Shown here: positions 22,305-31,165 of the stretch, one piece after another | Layout of the letters: each line of letters starts with the position of its first letter | Numbering within the stretch: position 1 is the first letter of the stretch | Assembly: GCA_014904845.1 (NCBI GenBank) | Contig: MU119242.1 | Location: forward strand, 62,001-126,000 | Length of the DNA stretch: 64,000 nucleotides | Reading direction: 5' to 3' | From: Acephala macrosclerotiorum | Taxonomy: Eukaryota > Ascomycota > Leotiomycetes > Helotiales > Mollisiaceae | Position numbers and translations under genes: made by a program | The notes under the pieces: model-generated | What the model was told of the DNA's origin: nothing | Seen by the model: the letters and a program-made list of their open reading frames with translations, nothing else | The model's database searches: none

Positions 22305-22556
22305 TCACTCTTTAGCTAGAATTTTATCTTCAGTTTTGAAATCACTACTCAACTGATAGCTGTTCGAATCCCCAGCACTGAGAATCTCTATTCTCAACTC
22401 CTCTCTTCCGTCCTCAGCTCGTTTGATGATGGGATATGAGCATTTAGACCCGACAATTGGGAAACATAGGCTAGGATCCAGAGCCTCGAGTAAAGCTTTT
22501 TTTTGGGTTTTCACTTTTAGCCTGAAATGATGTTGAGCACAGAATGTCCTCGGCAT
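22305..22556 (-). CDS. Possible small protein, 83 aa, or terminal exon
   Basis: An ATG frame on minus reads MPRTFCAQHHFRLKVKTQKK, then LDPSLCFPIVGSKCSYPI, then EDGREELRIEILSAGD and FKTEDKILAKE. The composition (alternating charged and hydrophobic, few repeats) is protein-like, and no competing frame is as good. The open frame continues upstream without an ATG to 22592, so this may be the last exon of a longer or decayed gene. I do not recognise it. Diverged duplicated DNA lies immediately to the right (22805-23070). Confidence 0.3.
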   Translation of the reverse strand: MPRTFCAQHHFRLKVKTQKKALLEALDPSLCFPIVGSKCSYPIIKRAEDGREELRIEILSAGDSNSYQLSSDFKTEDKILAKE

Positions 22557-22804
22557 AGCCTTAGAACTTTCATGGAATCTTGACAGAATCACCTTCAGAA
22601 AAGTTGGGATTAAAGGTTGCTAAGCACTCCATTGATCGTACCATCTAATATGCTAAAAGTGATACGATGCCATCTATAGACGACGTAGACGAAGATGTCC
22701 TATGACTTGTGCAACAGAAAAAGGTGCGGTTTTATGGCCTTCCTTGACCACAAAATTCTCATCTCTCACTTTCAAACAACAGACTCGGACAAGTCTGCAG
22801 CTCT

Positions 22805-23070
22805 TCAGTTTGTACGAGTAGAGTGTTGTCAGACAACCTTTATCAAGTTTGTCTATCTCTCTTTCTTGTGAAAGTGCAGAAGTACGAAGTGCTGGCAGGG
22901 GATCTTCATAGAGAACCATGCATCGGAACCTCTCCTCTGGAGAGCAACCGATCACAAGCACTCGGTCTGTCGCATTCCGTGTACAAGTAGAGTGTTGTCA
23001 GACTACCCTTAGGGAATTTACGTCTCTCTGTCTTTCCTCTCAAAGAACAGAAGCGCTTCGCGCTCGCAGA
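22805..23070. repeat. Diverged direct duplication, about 85 bp, 175 bp apart
   Basis: GTAGAGTGTTGTCAGACAACC near 22817 recurs as GTAGAGTGTTGTCAGACTACC near 22987. Both are followed by similar 'TCTCTCTTTC...' and 'CAGAAG...CG' segments. The right copy lacks exact identity beyond the first 20 bases. Confidence 0.7.
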
Positions 23071-23642
23071 GAACTCGAGGAGTCCCGCAGGCCGGTTTCA
23101 CTGTAGTGAAGGTGGCACGGGCTGCTTTTGGGTTAAGCAAAGCGGCGAATAAATCCTTTGAGACTGTTAGCAGATTGCTTGGGAGGTTGAGGTCGAGAAT
23201 GAGGGGGGTAGAGAAGGCAACCTGGCCACTTGGCAGATGGGGATAGAAAGATGTTGGGTGAAAGATGGAAGGAATGAAGTTGTATGAAGGAAGAAGTTGT
23301 AGAAGAAAGATCGTAAGATTGAGGTGAGAAGCCCCAGAAGCTAGCAATTTAGGATCTAGGACTAGGTATGATTGTAGCCTGATCTCTTCAATAGTGAATG
23401 GAATGAAATGAGCGTGAGCTCAAGTTATCAGTGGAAAAAAAGAGGTCGCATTACCTTGCGTGGAACAATCACTCCGAAAGCGAGTTCTGTCTAAAGGTAG
23501 CAGGATGTCCTAGGACGAGTTAGACATTTGCATAACTTCAAGTGAACGTTGAAAAGAGGCTTTTTGAATTTCCGCTTACAAAACTTGGGTATATTCCATT
23601 TTGCAGTCACATTGACCTCCAAACGCCAAGAACAATTTCATG
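23071..23642. other. Unassigned stretch downstream of PRP38
   Basis: GA/AG-rich DNA (23160-23300) without a supported gene; its left part is next to the duplicated block and its right part would include the PRP38 3' UTR. Confidence 0.4.
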
Positions 23643-24422
23643 TCATGAAGAATCATCGCCGTTCCCATTCACAGATTCTTTGGCTCTCTCATCGACGTCC
23701 ATAGCATCACGTTCAGGTGTGACCTCGCCAAATTCAGATCCAGGCGTCACCCTTCTGTCTTCACTATCATCCCTCCTCTCCTCCACTTCCTCCACATCAC
23801 TCTCCAGAAGATCCTCGATACCCCCCAACGGACTGACTCTAGGCTCCAACGGATCATTATGGTCGTCCTCCAGTATCTCCCTCTTCGGCATCTTCCATAG
23901 TGTGGTACCACAAACTCTCTCCTTCACCAGCAGGTCATCCACAAAGTTGTCCATATACGTCAAGCTGGTACCCGTCCTCGCCCTCCTCTTCAACTTCCTG
24001 TAGTCCTTGAAATACGGCTCAAGAAACCTATAAACATCTTTCGCCTGCCTGGTCAACCTAATATAGAACAATGCCAACGCCCTCAGATATTTGAACTTCT
24101 CGCCCCCATATTCCAAGTATTCCCTCAAAATATCATCGCTAGGTCCAAGTTGTAGCAGCTTGAACGCCAAGCACAAGAAAGGTGAAGGTCGTTGCGCATC
24201 TCCGTATGTGCCTCCAATGAAATGAACGTGGTGGACAACTCGATCGACGATATCAGCTTCGTTGACTGCGAAACATTGGTCTTTCCAGAAATAGCAGTCG
24301 ACGATGCGTTCGCGGACGGGCTTTTCCATTATGGTGGCGGGGTTGAGACCGTTGGGTGCGAGGGGTCCTGAGGAGCCGCGCTCATCGAGGAAGCGTTTTT
24401 CGTCGGCGCGGTGGTTCGCCAT
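23643..24422 (-). CDS. PRP38: Pre-mRNA-splicing factor Prp38
   Basis: Component of the U4/U6.U5 tri-snRNP needed to activate the spliceosome. The single-exon frame of 259 aa begins MANHRADEKRFLDERG. The Prp38 domain follows: GLNPATIMEKPVRERIVDCY, FWKDQCFAVNEADIVDRVV, FIGGTYGDAQRPSPFLCLAFKLLQL, EYLEYGGEKFKYLRALALFY and KDVYRFLEPYFKDYRKLKRR. The C-terminal 60-70 residues are acidic and disordered, typical of fungal orthologs. The length is normal and no key segment is missing. It is divergently arranged with the small membrane protein gene at 24929, with about 500 bp between the starts. Confidence 0.96.
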   Translation of the reverse strand: MANHRADEKRFLDERGSSGPLAPNGLNPATIMEKPVRERIVDCYFWKDQCFAVNEADIVDRVVHHVHFIGGTYGDAQRPSPFLCLAFKLLQLGPSDDILREYLEYGGEKFKYLRALALFYIRLTRQAKDVYRFLEPYFKDYRKLKRRARTGTSLTYMDNFVDDLLVKERVCGTTLWKMPKREILEDDHNDPLEPRVSPLGGIEDLLESDVEEVEERRDDSEDRRVTPGSEFGEVTPERDAMDVDERAKESVNGNGDDSS

Positions 24423-24928
24423 AATTGCAGATGTTTTATATGGTTTCTCTGGGTGTTGTGTGATAGTTCGTGGGTATGGCAGATTCGGCGCGAGTAGATG
24501 TTAAAGAGTTGTGTTGTAGTTTGAATGCTTGGGAATCTTAGAAAAAGATTTGGACGGTGGCTCAGATTGAAATCGCGATAAGCTACCGATAAAAGCTTCA
24601 ATCCACGTGATTAAGAAAACTTCAGTGGCTCTCGAAATAAAACTATATCATCATTTAATGATATTTATACGGATTATATCTAAATCTTGAAGGGGCACTC
24701 ATATAGGCAGGCATTGGGGACGGGATTATACTGACTTTCAAAGGGTGAAGTTGTCGTTGCTCGGCCGATGGTTGCTGTGTTTACTCCCCCACCAAATCAT
24801 GCGCAAGCAGCGACGAACCCAAGAAAACGAATTGATATATCAAAGGAATCAATTATTGGAAATAACTTGATACCTTACGCGCTTCGAGAATTTATGACCC
24901 TAAATATCACCCAACAAAACTCCCCAAA
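24423..24928. promoter_or_regulatory. Divergent intergenic region between PRP38 and the 24929 gene
   Basis: 506 bp separates two outward-facing start codons. It contains an AT-rich centre (about 24640-24680, ATATCATCATTTAATG) and must hold both promoters; no specific factor site can be named. Confidence 0.6.
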
Positions 24929-25546
24929 ATGCTCCTCACATCCTCACAAGTCTCAGTCGCAATATCCTCATTCATTGGTTCGTCACTCACCCCTCCGTCG
25001 TACACAACTAACAAGCAAACAGTATTCTTCTTCACAACAGCCCTTTTCCTCGCTGGTTACGTCCTCCAACAACAAACCGTACGCGATATTCGAGCTGTCA
25101 TAAAACCACAACTTGTTCGTTCGCCGCCGCAAGGACCAGAATTATTTCTCCCGCCACAATTTAGAGAAGATGGATATTTGGTGGATGTTATTGTAGATCC
25201 TGTACTACCGCCAAAAGATCGGGAGCAAATAAATGTTGAGCTCGAAACAACGAAAGATGAACAATCGAATGATACTGGAGAGGAAGAAGGATCGGAACAA
25301 GAGAATATAGATGAGGATATGATTGGCGCAACGAGGTGGCAGAAAGCTGCGAGGAAGAAGCAATTGGAAGCTTTGAAAGCAAAACAGGATGGAGGAGCCC
25401 CTTCGGAGGATAAGGGCCAGAAATCAGAGGCGCAGAAACAAGAGCAGAAGCTGAGTCGAGCCGAGAGAAGGAGGAGGATCAAGGAACAAATACTGGCAGA
25501 CGGAGAAGGGGAGTCTTTCAAAGGATACAGACGACGCATGTGGTGA
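24929..25546 (+). CDS. Small fungal single-pass membrane protein with charged coiled-coil tail, 190 aa
   Basis: Exon 1 (24929-24977) encodes MLLTSSQVSVAISSFI. An intron at 24978-25022 (45 nt, GTTCGT donor, CAAACAG acceptor) is followed by VFFFTTALFLAGYVLQQQTVRDIRAVIKP. Splicing rebuilds one uninterrupted hydrophobic N-terminal helix (about residues 8-30), as in related fungal hypothetical proteins I recall with 'LFLSGYVLQQ.T...LR..IKP'. The rest is cytosolic-type sequence: FREDGYLVDVIVDPVLPP, an acidic stretch, TRWQKAARKKQLEALKAKQ and a basic tail RAERRRRIKEQIL...GYRRRMW. The intron is a multiple of three without stops, so unspliced RNA also encodes protein, but with 15 polar residues inside the helix. 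Probably ER- or mitochondria-anchored; function unknown. Confidence 0.8.
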   Translation: MLLTSSQVSVAISSFIGSSLTPPSYTTNKQTVFFFTTALFLAGYVLQQQTVRDIRAVIKPQLVRSPPQGPELFLPPQFREDGYLVDVIVDPVLPPKDREQINVELETTKDEQSNDTGEEEGSEQENIDEDMIGATRWQKAARKKQLEALKAKQDGGAPSEDKGQKSEAQKQEQKLSRAERRRRIKEQILADGEGESFKGYRRRMW

Positions 25547-25853
25547 TGTTATTCGGGTGTATAGGGTTGGTTTGCTGGTCTATCTAGGTTATGGGAAGGT
25601 ACTGCATTTGTCGTAGAGGCTATGCATGGCGTTGTATAGTGCAGGCTGGATAACGACGAAATGTCTTGGTGTAAATTATGATGATATTGTAAGTATAACA
25701 TGGCCCAGCCATGAGGTATTGAAGGATTTGATATTGTACCTTATTCTATTCGTGCTCTTTCGATGCAGTCTCCGTGTGCCCAAACGCCAAAAGCAGAATG
25801 CCGTCCCTCCCTCTAAATCACAACCATTCGAGTCCGAGTCCCAGGGATCAAGC

Positions 25854-26191
25854 CTATCTTATTCTTCCCGAAGTTGTCCTACTCACCCGCTCTCGTCTCG
25901 TCTTCTCTTCTTCTCTCCTCATCTGCCCCCGCCTGACATTCTCAGTCCATTGCTCATCGCCCTGTGGGAAGCCATTTGTTGTCGCACCAGAGCTTGAAGG
26001 TTGACTTGACTATATCCGAATTAGCTCAATATCTGAAAGAGGACCGCGAGTCTCACCATGCATAGAGCACATCGATCGCCAAACTTGGAGACGGTGTTGT
26101 GGCAATTGATTGAGCCCTAAGTGATGTCAGACATTGAACTTTACATCAGAGTTGGAGTACCTACGTAGTAGTTCGCACAATAGCAAGCCAT
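25854..26191 (-). CDS. Small Cys-rich protein, 80 aa, three exons
   Basis: Assembled by hand. Exon 1 (26165-26191) reads MACYCANYY. The GTAGGT...CACTTAG intron (26117-26164) is followed by exon 2 (26057-26116) GSINCHNTVSKFGDRCALCM. The GTGAGA...GATATAG intron (26010-26056), containing GCTAAT as branch site, is followed by exon 3 (25854-26009) SSQPSSSGATTNGFPQGDEQ, then an Arg/Glu-rich helix (RRGQMRREEEKTRRERV) and TAG. Phases are 0/0 and both introns have good consensus ends. The CxC...C...CxxC pattern with 'N-T-V-x-x-F-G-D-R-C-x-L-C' resembles short, uncharacterised Leotiomycete proteins I recall, and suggests a zinc-binding N-terminal knuckle with a charged helical tail. No signal peptide. 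Confidence 0.6.
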
Positions 26192-28013
26192 GATGATTGC
26201 AGGGTAGTTGGAATAAGGTTGGAGATGAGATGAATGCGGTGTCGATCTTTGATGTATTTGGGTCTCTAAGGATTCGGAGTGGACTTTTCTTTGCAATAAG
26301 TATCTTTCGGTCAAAGGTACTTGTCGCAGCTGAACCTTTGACACTACCGGTACCAATTCAAGACAACTCCTCACAATCAATGCATCTGCACGACCTGCTC
26401 ATCAAACAGCCTCAGCATATAAAATTTGTGCATCATCGCTAACCTCATCAATGCATCCGGGCTACCTTTTTTCTCAGTTGCCCATTCGAGGAATCCGGAA
26501 TCATCTCATCGAAGCTTCTGAAGCCGCGACGTGGCTTGGCTGCATCGCAGGGTTCCTCGATGACGGGCCGAGCACGAACTGTTACAGCTCCCAGAAACTC
26601 AACGTCCGGTCCCGGATCAATTTTGTGGATCAAAGTCTTAATTCTAAGAATAAGTATACCGCTTATGCGGATGAGGGAGATCTGGTGGTCGGTGGAGCCT
26701 GAGTCGACCGAGCATTAGGGTTTCGCATCGTGGATTTTTGCGGAGCTGTTGTATCGGAAGGATCCAGAACAACGACGCCTGGACGTGAAACGATTCTCGG
26801 CCCAAGAACATCGGACGTTTGGGTTTTAACGTTTCTTCTGCTACAGTCTCGGGATCAAGATCACTCGGATGCTGCCGACCATCCAATTATAATTCCCACG
26901 TCCCTGGGAGAGGGTCAGGAAACCCCCACTCTGGGAGATCTCCCAACAGCATTACTTGATATGGGTTTGACAGGCTGACCCTAGATTCTTCCTCCGATTG
27001 AAATTTTTTGTCTCGAGTCGAGGTCCTCACTCCATGCTCTTCCCGGCTCGACACTTCGTGGTTGTCGCTTCACCTAGTATCATGATTCTACTTCTATGTG
27101 GACTGATGTTGGGCACCAACGCAGTCCTCCCTGTTTAAACCTTGAACATCTAAGATCTCAGGTCGAGACAACATTGAAAGCTGCCAGCCTGCCATCCCGT
27201 GTCGTGGGTTTGAAAATTGTCATAGCTGGGGATCACACCATCGTGGTAACAAGAACACCATAATCCAAAATCCGAAGTGCGACGAGTCCCATTTCCCCGA
27301 TCCAATGTTCGTCGCGAATAGTCGAGCCTCACAGAAGAGCCTTTCATTAGTTCGGATGCGATGTTTGGATTTGCCGTGTTGTCCACATTGGCAACTCTAG
27401 ATTACAATCTGCGACTGTGTTGTCGCAGACAGGTCTGTTTGATCAGGACGCGTCGCCGAGTGGAAATCTTGAATTTTTTTTTTTGGAATCGGGGACTTGT
27501 TTCAATGCTATATGCGTATTTTGGCATTTCGGTGCTTCTGTTGCGTTGCGGAATTGTTCATCTTGAAGGTGGTGGAAAGAAAAGAGTTGTTGCTTTCGTT
27601 TCATTTCGTTTCGAGGCGTTTGGAAAGGGGTCAGGGGTTTTCTCGGCAGGAGCTCGCTTAGCGACGCGATGAGAGAAGCCACGAGGTGAGCTCTATTCAA
27701 TACCTCTCGAGGAAGTCATAACCTTCTATACCGTGGAAATTATTATGAGAAGTTCCAATTGTTACGAAAACATGATGCAAGGAACTAAGTAACTTCATAC
27801 CAATGGGCGCGCTACGTTGAGCTTTGACAATCTGAAGTCTGTCCTTTTGGATTCCACCACGAGAATTCTATCCAAGCTCAATCGGTTGTGATCTTGCAAT
27901 GCAACTACTAATCTAGATTTTAGACTGTATGAGCTACGGTGCATTTTAGATTGCCGGTACTCGCAGCCTTTGACAAAACGAGAAATTTCTAGCTGGTGTT
28001 GGTACGCGTTGAG
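26192..28013. other. Gene-poor stretch
   Basis: Short conflicting frames on both strands; the minus frame around 26448-26640 (SFDEMIPDSSNGQLRKKVARMH) is protein-like but without context. No supported gene. Confidence 0.4.
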
Positions 28014-28249
28014 ATGAGCTCGAGGTTGAAGGAACAGACAAACCCCATGGCAATCACTTTCAAAATCAAGAGCCTGGTGAGTTTAAATTGTAAAAAGGAA
28101 CTAATACCAACCAAATTCGGAGTTCAATTTGAGTGCAGAGCGTGGCTTTGGATGAATCGCCTCAAGTCATTCATGTTTTCAGATCACAATTTTCCCTAGA
28201 AAGCCAAGAGTCAGACATGATCGCATTGAAGTTCAACAAGAGAAAATAG
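28014..28249 (+). CDS. Possible two-exon small protein or 3' gene remnant, 57 aa
   Basis: Exon 1 (28014-28076) reads MSSRLKEQTNPMAITFKIKSL up to a GTGAGT donor. The intron (28077-28138, 62 nt) has AACTAATA as branch-like sequence and a TGCAG acceptor. Exon 2 (28139-28249) reads SVALDESPQVIHVFRSQFSL, then ESQESDMIALKFNKRK and TAG, in phase. Splice signals and phase agree, but the product is short and unrecognised, so it may be the surviving 3' end of a longer gene whose upstream exons have decayed. Confidence 0.3.
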
Positions 28250-29423
28250 GGAAACACCTTTCAACTGTTTCTGATTCCCGTCGAGAAGCCTAGCGCGCAA
28301 TTACCATCGCTTGTCGCCGCCAAAACTTAGCTTTGTTTACATCGCCAAGTCTGCGAATAGCTTCAAAAACTGACGCGCAGCAAAAAAAGTCTAAAAATCC
28401 CTCCCAAATGAAAAAAAGGGAGAGATAAAGAATGTAAAGAAGCGGCAAAACAGTGCAGATGGTACAAGACCATACTGAGGAGTCACCCAACATCCCGAAG
28501 AACAAGCTTAACAAGGGATGTTACCATAGGGCGCTACACCGTAACCATATTACTGGTTTATCTTTCAGGTCTCCTAAGTACGCACAAAGGCCATGGTAAG
28601 CCGGCTTGCTGTGCTCTAGAGTCGCCATCAATTTAGATAAAAATTGCTTATTTAAATCTATACAGGACGTTGAGGGAACGGTTCGCTTCCTGATGGAATC
28701 ATGAATTTCCGACTCTCCGATCCCGATAGGGTGGAGATAGTGAATTGTCCACCATTATTTGGAACATTGACGACCTTTTCGATTTGTAGCTTGTCCTGAG
28801 GGTGTATTTGAAGTGTAGAAGACAGCTTTTGAGCTCGTTGCATGACCCCGACCCGTGGCAAGGGTAGGGCGTTGTATTGGCAACGCTGCTCAAAGGCAGG
28901 GGGAATTCGTCTTCTTGGGGCTTGATACTATCGGTGTCTGACTTTGGTCAAGTGGTTGGGAGGTGAATTGAATTTGATACGACCCCTGAAAGCGTATGTT
29001 ATAAAGTTCTCATTCAACTTGTCTAAATGGTTATGATCGAAGATCGAAGTTTCATAGCTAGAGCTCTGCCAGAGGATTCTCGATTATCAAAGAGCATCAT
29101 GCTTACATTTGTGGCCTTGAGAAGACTCCCACAAGCCAATGAAAGTGGTGCCCCAAGACTTCAAGGAGAAGTCGGATCGTTCAATCATCAACCGAGTACC
29201 ACCAGTCAATCGTCAGAAGGGTTGAGTGAATGGTCCTATCTTGCCAAGATGCTGCCATCCTCAGAGATTAAATCGACAGATACCAACCCGGTCAAGTACT
29301 GTAAGGAGAGGCCTACCACTATACAGAAGTCAGTTCCAGTCAGTCGGAGAAAGAATTCAGTCTACTTACCAAGCTGTCTAACCACAAATTCTGATTTCTG
29401 CCGAGGTTGAATCCTGAAATCCC
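28250..29423. other. Unassigned stretch left of the ABC-transporter relic
   Basis: May include the nucleotide-binding-domain end of the decayed ABC gene on minus, but no Walker A/B or signature motif is readable. A 19-nt motif (TTGCTTATTTAAATCTATA, about 28645) recurs at about 46107. Confidence 0.35.
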
Positions 29424-30233
29424 TCAATACGAGCTCGAAGTCTCGTTGTATTTCACAGATACGTTCTTAAACTCAATCTTACCATGCGCTGGCGTATCTC
29501 CGGGTCCTTTTTTCCATTTTGGAGACCTCGCTAGGCGTGTAATCTGAGAAATGCCTGATCCGCGCGATAGCTCCTTGCGATGTTTCAGGCGAGTTCCTGC
29601 TTGTTTTCGTGTCTGCAAGCGTCTACCGCATCAACAACAATATCACTAATACCACGCCGAGAAGTCCTGAATTGATGCGTGTTCGAAGAGGCATGCCAAG
29701 CTAACCAGAAGGATGCTTAAGCTAGCAAATAAAAGACTAAAAACGAGAATGATCCATCTCTGAATAAAGAGAAGGAGATGATATGGCTTTCGAGAAATGT
29801 TCGACAGTTGGAGAGACTTTTGGGCGTCCGAAGAAGTGTGACCAAAGGCAAGGGTTGTGACTAGGGCAATGAGCAACCCGATGAAGCGCAAGAATGGCGG
29901 TTTTTTGGTCTCGATCCCAGAGGGGTCGTCAGGTTTATTGCTTCGACTTTGCTCTCGACTTGATCGAAATCAGGGGTAGGGCTAGTTTTCGAGGCCGGAG
30001 AGCTTGTCGACTATGGCATAGATGGACATAGAAACAGAAGGCACAAATTCAAAGTAGAAGTAACGAAGCAAGACAGAGTACGGCAACGCGAGAAATAGAC
30101 ATTTTGCTAAAACGGGAGGGACGAATATCTCGAGGAATTCGAGAGACAATATGAACGACAGGCGTCTTGCAAATGGCATGCTTGGGAAATTATAAGCAAT
30201 ATACTGGTAATCCTGCTGCAGTTCGACATGCAT
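29424..30233 (-). pseudogene. Remnant of an ABC-C (MRP-type) multidrug transporter
   Basis: Three minus-strand fragments, in the right order for the second half of an ABC-C exporter, lie in different frames or are split by stops. At 29982-30233 is a membrane segment (IFVPPVLAKCLFLALPYSVL...LRYFYFEF) corresponding to the helices before the 'QLRxLDIEAK' region. At 29646-29891 is GLLIALVTTLAFG and PYHLLLFIQRWIILVFSLL, matching the family's 'GLVTIRAFG' and 'LLFxIQRWLxLVLDL'. At 29424-29618 is TPAHGKIEFKNVSVKYNETS, matching the start of the second nucleotide-binding domain ('WP..GKIEFKNVSxxY'), then a stop. Walker A, the signature motif and Walker B are not readable downstream, and the N-terminal half is missing. 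A dead, truncated transporter. Confidence 0.72.
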
Positions 30234-31165
30234 CGTACTCTGTCTGCGTAGCTTGAGATGTGTATTTGTTTCTGATGTCGGACGTGAGAGAAGCTGCGGG
30301 TGCTTCCCCTAAATTCAAGGCACGTGAACTGTAGGTGACTACTAGAAAGCGTGAGATTGCTCAAGGAAAAAAAAAAAAAAAATTGGATTTGTTGTGAGAA
30401 AGAAGAGACTTTGTTCGACCTTGTCATCTTTTTCTTCCAAGCCTGACTGCTATTCTCATGGAAGCTGCCACCGCCCCAAAAGGGTGCTGGCAATCACGTG
30501 CAGCCTTGCTGGCACTCAACTTATGCGCTGATTCGAAGCTTGATAGAATCGTATCACTTTCCTCTTTAGTGGGAGAATTAGAATGAGTGCAAGTACCGTT
30601 GATTCGTTGCCTCGGGATACGAAGGCCAAGTATCGAACTCAGAGCGTTTGCAGCTCGATACCTATGCTGGAGACCTTGTAGATAACCTCATCTAGATCTG
30701 CAACGGTGAGAACCTAGCCTCTTTAGATACCATTCCCGCCCGGATGATTGCAATGTCCGATGCATGCATTTGGCAATAATATCTGACTGGCATTGGGTTG
30801 GAGCATCTTAGGAAGAGATTGTTGTACGGCAGTTGAGTACCTCGCTAATCTAGTGTAACCTTCGTGAATCTTATTGGAAAGGGTGTGGGGTTTTGGTGTA
30901 CTAATGCAGATGTCTTCGATGCTAGATCTCTTATTAGGATTAGAGCTTATGACAGGAATAAAGGGCAAATACCTAGCTATTCCGACATCTCTCCTGCATT
31001 GTCGCTATGTTGGTGACAACGTAAGCGCCACATTTATGAAGCAAGCCTTTCCGGTTTGAAAGCTCATTGATGAGGTGATTTCTTGGTAGTTTCTCAGGTG
31101 ATGCCGAGCTTTGATTGAATGCTAAGATGAACACATGCATGGGAGACAAGAGCGCCTCATAAAAG
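30234..31165. other. Unassigned stretch
   Basis: A poly-A run of about 17 near 30366 and no supported coding region; could hold unrecognisable upstream parts of the ABC relic. Confidence 0.35.

Noticed and set aside
25057..25539. 160-codon minus-strand frame antisense to the 24929 gene
   Set aside because: Cys/Ser/Phe-rich mirror of a Lys/Glu-rich coding region; no start context or family resemblance.
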